Source of the DNA: Rhabdornis inornatus
Lineage: Eukaryota > Chordata > Aves > Passeriformes > Rhabdornithidae
NCBI GenBank assembly: GCA_013397075.1
Contig: VWZS01000654.1
Coordinates: 1,451,231-1,515,230, forward strand
Length of the DNA stretch: 64,000 nt
Reading direction: 5' to 3'
The position numbers were made by a program, and so were the translations under genes. Below are positions 50,701 to 58,000 of this stretch, in pieces. The notes beneath the pieces are model-generated. The model made no database searches, had not been told where the DNA came from, and worked only from the letters and a program-made list of their open reading frames with translations. Each line of letters opens with the position of its first letter. The first letter of the stretch is position 1.

Positions 50701-51231
50701 CTCCCGTTCGCTTACAAACAGGATCTCCCGACACTGCTATGGGGACAGCAAGAGGGCTGGTTTCAAGAGCAGAGTATCGTTTTTTTTCCTGTCGCTTTAG
50801 AAAACATGTGTGCATGCACCACGGGTTTATACATACACATATATATAAATACACAAACACACATATATATACAGGCACACATATGCACACACATACATAC
50901 ATACGTATGTATACACACATAAGCACAGACACACATAAAAACACCTACAGACATGTGTATATTTACACATACACACGCGCATATGTATACATATTATATA
51001 TAAACATTTATAATATATAAATATGCATACACATCATTTAACAGACAAGCCAGCTTCCACAGCCTGTACCGTTCCTGGCACGCTGGGGGCCGGCAAGCCG
51101 CCAGCCCCGCACTGCCCGGCCGCTATCCCTCGGATTTCACAAGCCTCCCGCCCGTCCTGCCCCTCACCGCGGGGCTGCCCACCGAGCCTCACCGTGTCCT
51201 GATGGCCACACGGAGCCGCTGCAGTCGCCAT
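29517..51231 (-). CDS. CEP57: CEP57, centrosomal protein of 57 kDa (complete CDS)
   Basis: Coiled-coil protein of the pericentriolar material and spindle that binds microtubules; human loss causes mosaic variegated aneuploidy syndrome 2 (established knowledge). Exons in transcription order: 51231-51193, 46187-46031, 42988-42809, 42481-42360, 41492-41376, 36840-36763, 35588-35484, 35325-35245, 34914-34670, 31269-31125, 29753-29517. They sum to 1506 nt, or 501 codons plus TGA, against 500 in human. The N-terminal coiled coil and centrosome-localisation region (about residues 60-235) come from exons 3-6. A Lys-rich linker and the family signature PHYRLCLGDVPFVAGK-STSPSH come from exons 7-9. The C-terminal microtubule-binding coiled coil and PGEK-RKNLQLL motif come from exons 10-11. 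Every junction is GT-AG with matching phase. It shares its promoter region with FAM76B. Confidence 0.97.
29754..31124 (-). other. CEP57: CEP57 intron 10
   Basis: Phase-0 intron of 1371 nt with nothing recognisable in it. Confidence 0.8.
31125..31269 (-). CDS. CEP57: CEP57 exon 10
   Basis: 145 nt: the last base of Phe375, then residues 376-423 (DHQQLSKLIQEAPTVAVRED and onward, ending VQRHRLK). Coiled coil of the microtubule-binding half; human has DHQQLAKLIQESPTV at the same place. Donor GTGAGT. Confidence 0.96.
31650..32222 (+). mobile_element. endogenous retrovirus LTR (approximate edges)
   Basis: The sequence resembles the U3-R-U5 of common avian ERV LTRs as I remember them, including TTGCTCAGCAGTACTTAC, CCAAAGGGATATTACATACC and a GC-skewed U5 ending GGGGTTAAACCAAGACA. 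The 3' edge is supported by the adjoining primer-binding site. The expected TATA region reads CAGTACATGAAC, so the core promoter looks decayed. It is antisense to CEP57. No matching second LTR was found downstream. Confidence 0.6.
32231..32248 (+). other. retroviral-type primer-binding site (Lys tRNA-like)
   Basis: TGGCACCCAACGTGGGCC resembles the complement of a tRNA-Lys(1,2) 3' end, with a changed base in the CCA-adjacent part and one base missing in the G run. It sits eight bases after the LTR end. It marks this as an LTR retroelement on the plus strand. Confidence 0.6.
32249..33402 (+). mobile_element. ERV internal (leader) relic
   Basis: Sequence between the primer-binding site and the CR1. 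Short open stretches only (up to about 110 codons), full of stops otherwise. No protease, reverse transcriptase or envelope motif was recognised. It reads as a non-coding leader or gag-deficient remnant. The assignment rests on adjacency to the LTR. Confidence 0.45.
33403..34085 (-). mobile_element. CR1 LINE 3' tail lying inside the ERV relic
   Basis: Reverse-complement CR1: ATAGAATGATTAGGGTTAGA, then the GTAAAGAATTTCTTCCTAAT and TTTAAAGCCATTACCCCC blocks, continuing to the GATGCAGCCCAAACGTTTGG block. 5' truncated before the RT core. ERV-like sequence lies on both sides. The distal edge is approximate. Confidence 0.85.
34103..34520 (+). mobile_element. probable continuation of the ERV relic
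   Basis: Non-coding sequence after the CR1 that resembles remembered avian ERV 3' internal sequence (for example TCAAAAGACTGGAAAGGTGA and TGGGGCCATGACCACACTTC). No 3' LTR follows. Assignment and right edge are uncertain. Confidence 0.35.
34670..34914 (-). CDS. CEP57: CEP57 exon 9
   Basis: 245 nt, residues 294-374 plus two bases of Phe375. Starts STSPSHSVAANVQHVLHLMK, the second half of the family signature, then a variable basic/Ser-rich stretch, then EELSEVLLTLQDEFGQMS. Acceptor ctttctttcag, donor GTGAGT. Confidence 0.96.
34915..35244 (-). other. CEP57: CEP57 intron 8
   Basis: Phase-0 intron of 330 nt with no other feature. Confidence 0.85.
35245..35325 (-). CDS. CEP57: CEP57 exon 8
   Basis: 27 codons, residues 267-293 (KRSLVRHPTVQPHYRLCLGD and onward, ending VPFVAGK). 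First half of the Cep57/Cep57L1 signature. The intron before it (35326-35483) is only 158 nt, phase 0. Confidence 0.96.
35484..35588 (-). CDS. CEP57: CEP57 exon 7
   Basis: 35 codons, residues 232-266. LQTGLETNRL is conserved with human. The rest, ending QPRKKAKQPEK, keeps only the basic character of the human linker. Acceptor tcaattgtag, donor GTAAGA. Phase 0-0. Confidence 0.94.
35589..36762 (-). other. CEP57: CEP57 intron 6
   Basis: Phase-0 intron of 1174 nt. It contains a perfect 10-bp hairpin (35701-35724) about 110 nt before exon 7 and an A-rich tract on the plus strand near 36007-36050. Confidence 0.8.
35701..35724. repeat. perfect inverted repeat (10-bp arms, 4-nt loop)
   Basis: Arms AGCTTGCTTC (35701-35710) and GAAGCAAGCT (35715-35724) with loop AGGA. 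Partial copies of the same AGCAAGGAGAGCT unit flank it (35692-35704 and 35728-35740), so it probably arose by local duplication. Confidence 0.85.
36763..36840 (-). CDS. CEP57: CEP57 exon 6
   Basis: 26 codons, residues 206-231 (KKMKELEQKLHEEEHARKLV and onward, ending QEKAAE). Coiled coil; human reads KKMQELEAKLHEEEQERK. The exon opens with seven A directly after the acceptor ctttgactag, which has a weak pyrimidine tract. Donor GTAACC. Length divisible by three, phase 0-0. Confidence 0.95.
38550..38725 (-). mobile_element. CR1 LINE 3' tail, short
   Basis: Reverse-complement CR1 3' end: CCAGAATCATAGGATGGTTT, GGGACCTTTAAAGGTCACCT, then CTTGAATGTTTCCAGGAATA. Cut off after about 175 nt. Confidence 0.85.
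40400..40720 (+). mobile_element. probable ERV/LTR fragment
   Basis: Contains stretches I associate with avian ERV LTR/leader repeats, such as GAAGAGCTGCCAGGAACTTC, CAATGCCAGCTGGCTCCAAG, CCACTGCTGGCCAAGGCTGA and AGATTCCCCTGCAGCCCATG. No primer-binding site or second copy was seen. Family assignment is from memory, and the edges are approximate. Confidence 0.5.
41376..41492 (-). CDS. CEP57: CEP57 exon 5
   Basis: 39 codons, residues 167-205 (DSLERDRLLDQSHVQSKLEK and onward, ending LTAMQSIAE). Coiled coil of the centrosome-localisation region. Donor GTCTGT is weak. Phase 0-0. Confidence 0.96.
41493..42359 (-). other. CEP57: CEP57 intron 4
   Basis: Phase-0 intron of 867 nt. Nothing recognisable. 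Confidence 0.8.
42360..42481 (-). CDS. CEP57: CEP57 exon 4
   Basis: 122 nt: two bases of Glu126, then residues 127-166 (LSSQLAAAESRCSLLEKQLG and onward, ending HLLGKQ). Coiled coil. Acceptor gttatcttcag; donor GTCTGT is weak. Confidence 0.96.
42482..42808 (-). other. CEP57: CEP57 intron 3
   Basis: Phase-1 intron of 327 nt with a T/GTTT-rich stretch (42531-42553 on the plus strand). No further feature. Confidence 0.85.
42809..42988 (-). CDS. CEP57: CEP57 exon 3
   Basis: 180 nt, phase 1 at both ends: Ala66 completed, residues 67-125, and one base of Glu126. IFSALKNLQEKIHRLELERF and LSRETADYKKVL match human closely. Start of the long coiled coil. Donor GTTGTT is weak; acceptor caattgcag. Confidence 0.96.
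42989..46030 (-). other. CEP57: CEP57 intron 2
   Basis: Phase-1 intron of 3042 nt, AT-rich. No repeats beyond short A/T tracts (for example 43950-43975) were recognised. Confidence 0.75.
46031..46187 (-). CDS. CEP57: CEP57 exon 2
   Basis: 157 nt, residues 14-65 plus one base of Ala66. Starts DDLHRTHNSASATDGLSSAS and ends PYPESNSR. The INSDLQRS-x-KP...YPESNSR part matches human NSDLRRSPSKPTLAYPESNSR; the first half is poorly conserved. Acceptor tttgttttcag, donor GTAGTA. Confidence 0.95.
48331..48380. repeat. short direct repeat
   Basis: TTTGAATAGTCAGTA at 48331-48345 and again at 48366-48380, separated by 20 nt with AATAGTAA-type sequence. Local duplication in CEP57 intron 1. Confidence 0.8.
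50829..51034. repeat. CA/TA-rich microsatellite
   Basis: About 200 nt of alternating purine-pyrimidine dinucleotides (CA, TA, CG, ACAT units) in CEP57 intron 1, ending about 160 nt from exon 1. It includes the perfect palindrome ATACATACGTATGTAT at 50897-50912. Confidence 0.9.
51193..51231 (-). CDS. CEP57: CEP57 exon 1 (start codon)
   Basis: 13 codons, MATAAAPCGHQDT, donor GTGAGG, phase 0 into exon 2. The ATG at 51231-51229 has a strong context (GCCGACATGG). The frame stays open upstream to an in-frame ATG at 51408, but that would add 59 unconserved residues from the CpG island, so the shorter start is preferred. It gives 501 residues, close to human 500. Confidence 0.88.
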
Positions 51232-51238
51232 GTCGGCC

Positions 51239-51262
51239 CTAAGGGTGCCCGCGCCAGCCCAT
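51239..51262 (-). CDS. candidate uORF of CEP57 (7 codons)
   Basis: ATG GGC TGG CGC GGG CAC CCT TAG on the minus strand. The stop lies 7 nt before the CEP57 ATG. Its own ATG has G at -3 and +4, so it should be recognised if the transcript starts upstream. A still shorter ATG-CTT-TAA lies at 51277-51269. Translation is untested. Confidence 0.4.
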   Translation of the reverse strand: MGWRGHP

Positions 51263-51383
51263 GTCACTTTAAAGCATGGCACCCGCGCGGCAGCTCGCCT
51301 GACTGCCAACCCGGCCTGCCAATGAGAAGGGAGGATCGGGTGTAGGTCCCGCCCCGTCCTGCTCTCAGGATTGAGTGGCACTG

Positions 51384-51389
51384 CACGTG
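51384..51389. promoter_or_regulatory. E-box CACGTG in the shared promoter
   Basis: Palindromic CACGTG two bases before the CCAAT box at 51391. Canonical MYC/USF/TFE core; occupancy unknown. Confidence 0.4.
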
Positions 51390-51603
51390 TCCAATGAAAG
51401 AAGAGCAAGGGCGCCGCTCAGCCAATCGAGAGGGAGGAGCGGTGGGCGGGCTCCTGACGGTAGGCGCGCGGGCGGGGGGCGGTGCGTGGGCACGCGCGGA
51501 GGGAGGAGGGCGGAAGAGGCCGGCCTTTGTCAGAGGGAGCCCCTGCGCCTCGGCCAATCGCAGAGCAGGGGCGCCGCCGCCGCCCGGCGCAGGACAGGGC
51601 GCC

Positions 51604-51606
51604 NNN
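51604..51606. other. three undetermined bases
   Basis: NNN just before a G10-T-G9 run (51611-51630). Assembly uncertainty in the promoter. Confidence 0.95.
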
Positions 51607-51735
51607 CGCCGGGGGGGGGGTGGGGGGGGGCGGGGCCGGCGGGGGCGGCGATTGGGCGGCGGCGTTCGAAGGCAGGTTTGGCGCGGGGCGGCGATTGGCT
51701 GCGCGGGCGCAGCGCGAGCTCGGGCCCGGGGCGGA

Positions 51736-51754
51736 GGGAGGGAGGGAAGGAGGG
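51736..51754 (+). other. G-quadruplex motif beside the assembly gap
   Basis: Four GGG tracts with loops A, A and AAGGA in a homopurine stretch that runs straight into the N run at 51757. Confidence 0.7.
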
Positions 51755-51756
51755 AA

Positions 51757-51878
51757 NNNNNNNNNNNNNNNNNNNNNNNNNNNNNNNNNNNNNNNNNNNN
51801 NNNNNNNNNNNNNNNNNNNNNNNNNNNNNNNNNNNNNNNNNNNNNNNNNNNNNNNNNNNNNNNNNNNNNNNNNNNNNN
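51757..51878. other. assembly gap (122 N), expected to contain FAM76B exon 1
   Basis: No ATG-initiated frame matching the conserved FAM76B start was found on the plus strand from about 51480 to the gap. The next visible coding exon begins at the residue equivalent to human 30. About 87 nt of coding sequence would fit in the gap as sized, if that size is real. Confidence 0.85.
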
Positions 51879-51939
51879 GGGGGGGGGCGGAGCGCGGGCC
51901 GGGGCTCGGCCGGGCAGTAACGCGGCGCTTCCCCCGCAG

Positions 51940-52004
51940 GAGTGCCGCATCGCCCACCCCATCGTGAAGTGCACCTACTGCCGCTCCGAGTTCCAGCAGG
52001 AGAG
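51940..52004 (+). CDS. FAM76B: FAM76B exon 2
   Basis: 65 nt: ECRIAHPIVKCTYCRSEFQQ plus Glu and two bases of Ser51. Acceptor cttcccccgcag, with a branch-like CAGTAAC about 25 nt before it. The donor position reads G-N (52005-52006), so the GT cannot be confirmed. The next exon supplies C to make AGC, as in human QQES-KTNT. Confidence 0.92.
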
Positions 52005-55000
52005 GNTGGAGGTGCCGTGCAACCCAACTCTTCTCTGAGTCTGTTTGCAAGTAATTGCGTGGGCAAGAACGTCCAAGTGCGCATTTGTCACCTAATTCAA
52101 TGTTGTGCCATTTTATCTCTAGCAAAACCAACACAATATGCAAGAAATGTGCCCAAAACGTGAAGCAGTTCGGAACGGTGAGTAGTTACTTGCTTATTAA
52201 TGCTGAAGTTGAGCTCGTTTGTGCTTCAAACTGAAAGCAAAGTTCCCTTGATAATCTTCTAACTAATCTTCTTATTTTCTTTTGAGAACAAAAAAAACCC
52301 CAAAAACCAAACCCACACTAGAGATTGCCACCCAGAAAGGTAATGGAAAAGACTGACATCTGTTGATTTCCTCTGTGGGTTACCATTGCTTTTCCCAATT
52401 TGAAATCCATTTGGATTACATGTAGCTTAACAGTTAGGAATAATTTCAATATAGCTATTTGTAACAAAGCAATGTTATTTCATGCCAGGCTTGTAAGTTA
52501 TTCCCTGCATATTCTCATAAGCACACACTTCATGGCAGGAAGACTGTTGGCCCTCATTGTTCATAACGAGTGGTAAATGTGAAAATCTAGTAACACCACA
52601 TACTTTTTATTATGTAAGTCTTAAAAAAGGCATGTTAATCATGTTAAGCTAATAAGTACAAAAGATTTTGAGTATTATCTGCATTCATGTTACCTTGCGT
52701 TTTCTCATAGTGAATTTTAGCTTCAGTTCTGTTGGAAAAATGAATTTTTCTATTATGTGAATGCACACATTGTATCTGAGCCGCCCTGCAGATACAAGTT
52801 TTTAGGAGGTATCAAGATAATCTTGTTGTGAAACAAAAAGGCATAACTTCCCAATACTTGACATAAACCATATTATTTGAGAAACATAATAGCTGTTGGC
52901 ATGTAGTCAGGCACTTTGTGAATGTATATATAAGCTGAACAAAGAAATGCTTTCAAAAGCTTAAAATGCAGCAAAATGAATTGCAGGACAGATCCAGCAA
53001 CGATTTTATTAGTAGTTCATCAGAAAACAGGACTGCACTGAAGATAAGCAGCCGCTTCTAACCTATGAAAACTGACATCAATTTCATTTTTCAGCACTGT
53101 ATTAATCTAGTTGAGCATATGATACAAAAGTTGATAATGTGACCTGATAGGTCAGATCAGATAGATCTGAACTTGTTTTTTGTTTGGTGGTGGGCCTTTT
53201 TTTGTTTGTTTTGTTTTTTAAGTTTCCTGCAGAATTGCAGGGATTAGGATAATCTTAGAACTGTAGGGTTATTGAATCTCTGAGCTGTGCAAAGGAGAGG
53301 GATGCTATCAGAAACTTCCAGTCTAAAAAAAATCACTTGGTCACTCTTCTTTTAAAGTTCTGTAAGTAATTTCTTAAGTAGTGTAGTAAAACTGTGAGAA
53401 AATGTCAACATATCTTAAAAAATAAAAAGCAGTAGGTGTAGAGGTTAGTAACCAGATAGGTGTGTGTGTTTCTTTTATTGTGTCTGGATTTTCATGGAAA
53501 CTCCAAGCTGGTTTTAACCCCTGTAGAAGCATTATCTTAGAGGAAGAGTTTAGTACTAGGAAAAGTTTAGAAGATAGAAAATGGTTTATGGAAAAAGGTT
53601 CTTTAAGGTAGGGTATTTGAAGCCCTACTAGTTTCAAAGCATCATTGTGCAATTTGAAGCACCTATGTTCATTACTGAAAATACTGATGTATTGACTTCA
53701 GTTCAACCTTTTTTTTCAGCCCAAGCCTTGCCAGTATTGTAACATTATTGCAGCATTTATTGGCACAAAATGCCAACGTTGCACCAACTCGGAGAAGAAG
53801 TATGGCCCACCGCAGACCTGTGAGCAGTGCAAACAGCAATGTGCTTTTGATCGAAAAGAGGAGGGGAGAAGGAAGGTAGGCTTTGTTCCACATCTCTCGT
53901 GGCTTAGGCTTTCTCCTTCAGAAGAGAAAGATAACCAGGAATGTATCTTAAGTGCTCTAATAGTAGATTAAAGTTGCTCATCTGTGCTTTGCAATATTTG
54001 AATTCGATTTTGTAACTTGAAATTGTTATTTTAGCTATTGAGCTAACTTTTAATTGAATCACTCTTTTTTAAAAAAAAGGGGTAAGTGTTAACAGACAGT
54101 TGTAGCTGGGGAGCATAAGTTAAGCAGCTCAGCAGTTCTCGTGTTTTGATATTAATTTTATTTTTATTTTCCTATCCACTGGACCTCGTGTATGTTCATA
54201 ACTTGAATCTGTCACTTTACCTCTTCTTATTTGCCTGCCTTGCCTTTAAGTAGAGCACCAGAGAGGTAGACTGCTCGAAGCAGCCCTTTGTGTTCTGTTT
54301 TGTTAAATAGCTTTGGTGAGTGCCACTTTCTCATTCCAGAAGGTGCTGAGAAAATGACCTCAAAAGCCTCTTGGCTGAACCCGAGAATAATGCTGTTTTT
54401 ACAGAAGAATTTACTTGGTACAAGTAACATGTTGACTGGACATCTTGATTCTGCCTGCAGTATGATAGGTTGAAAGAGGGCACATGGTGTCTGTACTAAA
54501 AAAGACTTGTCCTTTTAAAAAGTTATCATTATTTCTGCAATGTAGAGTAGGTCCAAAAATTGCTAGGACTCTTTGTAGCATAACTTTGATGACAAGTGGA
54601 ATAAGATTCACTTTACTAAAAGAAACTTGCGTATATTGGAGATACAATAAGCGATGTTTCGTACCAAAGATGTCTGTTTTTCCCAAAGATAATGGATGAA
54701 GTGAAACAAAATCTCCTTGCAAATACTGAGTACATCTCTCTAGTGCAATGTACTTGGAAGTAAAACCTGAATTATTTCTCAAAAGGTTGATGGAAAGTTG
54801 TTGTGTTGGCTCTGTACACTGTCCTACAAGAGAGTGCTACAGAAGACAAAAGAACAGAGGAAGAGCCTGGGATCTTCACATTCTAACTCCTCATCCTCAT
54901 CTCTGACTGAGAAAGACCAGCATCATTCAAAACACCACCACCATCACCACCATCATCATCGTCACAGCAGCAGTCATCATAAGTAAGTATTTCAAAAATT

Positions 55001-58000
55001 GAAATGTAGCTCTTCATCTTCTGTGTTCTGTTTGTACTGATATAGTAAGAAAAACTATTTAAAACATTATGTCAAAAGCAGTACCAGAGCATTGTTCTTC
55101 GTGGTCTGTCAAAATCCTTGGATTCTTAGAGTTTAAATGAAGGTGGTTAATAAAAAAAATGAATTCTTGGTGATTGTCAAACTAGCTGGTGTTAAAATTG
55201 GTTAAAAGTCTAGGAGAAAGTCTCGTGGAATGGCTACAGAAGCAAGTTACTTGAGGGTAAACTTGTATTTGGGTTTCTATTCAGCAACTGCTGCGTGGTA
55301 TCTGCATTTGCCAGAGGTGTGTATGAGCAGTGAGAATCCTCATCCTGACTTGCTTCACCCTGACTTATTTGTGTACAAATACTCCCAATTAAGAGGAGAA
55401 GCAGACATAACAGTGTGGGATTACCTTCAGTGTAGGACCAGTTCATACCTCTTTGCTAGTTTTTGTAACCAAGTCTTGCTGGAGTAGGCAGTTTGGGAGT
55501 GGCTGCGATACAGACAGAGGGACATAAGACTGTTGGTTCAGCTACTGTCACTCTAATAACATTTCACATTGTTTTGTCCCATTTTCTGCAACTTTTCTCA
55601 ATGCATCATCTCTGGCCATGGCATAAACAGTGTACCAACCTTAAAGTACATACCAAATTTATTTAGTCATAAACCCCAGAATTCATGTGGGATTTTGTGC
55701 TGCTATGATAGTAGTCGTGATTCTTATTTTCACTGATAGATTTGTGGCAGCATAACTTCAGAACTATTTATTTTTTAGTGTTTGATAGTAAACACTATGT
55801 CTGCAGTGGTAATAACCCTGATCCCAGACACAGACACTTTCCTTTTAAACTTCACATTTCAAGCGCTTATAATTTTTCATCTTGTCTGAAACTTGCCTGT
55901 CTAAGTGTGATTTAAAGATAGAAGCAAAATAAGATGAAATTATATTGGTAATGAGTAAAAGAGAAAGGCCCGTATTTTCATTTTAAAAAAGAGAAAAGTA
56001 GGATTTGGCGTTTTAGCAGTTTGAAGAAAAAATTATTCTTGTCATGCATAGAGTTATTGTACTGTTCCTGTTCTTTTGAATCTCTGCTGAAAATTGAATT
56101 ACAGAAAGTTAAATCTAATTTAATGCATTTGGCACAGGTGCAGTAAGGATTAAATAAAAAAAATAAGGTCTTTACTGCAGAACAGAGTTTGATATACTCA
56201 AGTTATAACAGTATGCATATCGATACAGATCACAATGTTCCTGGTTTCCCACCTTTTTTTTTTCTGTAGACTGCCACAGGTCCATTGCTTCTGATCCAAT
56301 TAATGAGACTCTTTTTCCCTGTCCATTTCAGTTATTGTTAAAATCAGACAATAGAGACAATGAGGTAGAAATACAGATTCTTTGAACTATTTCACTCAAT
56401 GCAATCTTCTATATTCTACCGTTCCTTTATCAGTATTCTTTATTAGTTCCTTTTGAAATGATTGAAAGCAAATAGTTGCGCCTGAGAAGCAGGCATTTTC
56501 AGGGATCCAAAACTTAACTTTACTCTTATGACACCAAATGAGCACCACTTCAGGCAGTGTTCATAAGGCAGTATGGGAATCCCAGCAGAGCTGCTTTAGA
56601 CCAGCTTGCTGAGTACAAGATTAGCGAGACAAAATTCACAAAAATTGGGAGGTATCAGCAGAAAGGTTTAGCCATCAGTCTTGAGGTCTACCATCTATGG
56701 CTTGCAATAGTGTAGATATTTAGCCAAAAGTACTTTTATAGCATCTTGACATACTAAAGCATGGTCAGGAACTTCAGTGTCTGACTGAAAATTCATAATT
56801 GCTCACTCTATTAGGAAAAAACGGGGGAAGGATTTTTCTCAAGTACAGATACCATTCACATAAACTTACAAATAATTATATGTTTGATCAGTTACCAAGT
56901 ACATTTCACGTATTTCAGAATCAGCAATCTGAGTCCAGAACAAGATCAGGGACTGTGGAAACAGAGGTAAATACAATATTATTTATTAATTGTCTTTTAA
57001 TTTGTCTTGCAGTTTTCATTTAAAGAATTTGTTTTTTTCTTGCATTTCTGGCTAGTCTCTAGCATTCCACCTAGGAGCATGAGTTAGTTTTTTTACATGT
57101 ACCAAAAGGTGATGTTAGAGAGTTGCATAGTATGAGGCTTTAGGTTTACATTTTGTTTGATTTCAGCCATAAATCCTCTGCAGCTATTCAGAATGAAACT
57201 CCAAAGAAAAAACCCAAACTGGAATCCAAGCCATCAAATGGAGATAGGTAAAGTTACGTTTTTGTAAAGCTGAGCCATTTCAACCAAAGAGAGCACTAAT
57301 TTGTGGCCAGTTGCCATTCTTTGTTTGTCTGAAGAATGAGGGATGTGAAACTTGTTTTGTGCCAGAATGGATTATTGGGTGGCATCTGAGTGCTGTCAGT
57401 CAATTAAATTACTTTATTAGCAGAAAACTAGCACCATTTTCCTGCTTTTAAGCTGTTTGGGGAAAAATTAAAGAAAGCTTATGTACGAGGTAACAGTTAT
57501 CAACACAATGGTGTTCCCTCACGTTGGGAATTGTTTTATGAGTTAGATGCAGGGTAGAACCTGCTGCTTTAATCTGACCCAGTATCTAGAGAATTCTTTT
57601 GAACCTTAATGTGGGAGACTGAATCTTTTTTCTGTCTCTGGCCAAATGGTCAGAATAAAAGTTAAAAGTGGCTGCTTCAGTCAAAAGGTATTTGTCCCCC
57701 TCAAAGCTAATACTGAATTATATTTCTGCAGGTGTATGTAATGTGTGCCATTAGTAAGGTAATTTGCCAGTTGCATCCATTTCTGTCAGGTACATACTTT
57801 TTTTGCATTAGTCCTTAAGGATGTTTATGGAATTATTAATTATTGAATTTGAATTTTTTTAAAGTGTTTTTTCTTTCGATGCTGTAACTAACTGTTTTTC
57901 ATTTTTAGTAGCTCTATAAATCAGTCTGCAGACAGTGGAGGAACTGACAACTTTGTCCTCATAAGTCAGCTGAAAGAAGAAGTAATGTCACTTAAACGTC

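Larger units (their letters stand above)
46188..51192 (-). other. CEP57: CEP57 intron 1
   Basis: Phase-0 intron of 5005 nt. The part near exon 1 holds a CA/TA microsatellite (50829-51034) and a CpG-island shore (about 50276-50800) that is open over 174 plus-strand codons without family resemblance. A direct repeat TTTGAATAGTCAGTA occurs at 48331 and 48366. Confidence 0.75.
51040..52030. promoter_or_regulatory. CpG-island bidirectional promoter of CEP57 and FAM76B
   Basis: Very GC- and CpG-rich stretch between the divergent first exons. No convincing TATA box. Six CCAAT boxes are visible: forward at 51319, 51391, 51422 and 51554, inverted (ATTGG) at 51651 and 51694. GC boxes and one CACGTG (51384-51389) are also present. 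This fits the usual NF-Y/Sp1 housekeeping promoter with two transcription directions. Exact start sites cannot be read. Confidence 0.8.

Noticed and set aside
50276..50800. 174-codon plus-strand open frame in CEP57 intron 1
   Set aside because: GC-rich CpG-shore sequence with low stop density. The product has no recognisable family or domain, and the frame ends in low-complexity FFFLSL.
51229..51408. Upstream in-frame ATG (51408) that would extend CEP57 by 59 residues
   Set aside because: The extension is Arg/Pro-rich CpG-island translation unlike any CEP57 N-terminus as recalled, and the 51231 ATG gives the expected length and a better context.
51264..52143. Long open frames on both strands across the N gap
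   Set aside because: They stay open only because N codons are read as X and the flanks are GC-rich. Only the 51940-52004 part of one frame is real exon.
54983..54988. Alternative donor four bases downstream of FAM76B exon 5 (GTAAGTAT overlap)
   Set aside because: Using it would read CAT-AAG-TAA, a stop, and break the phase with exon 6.
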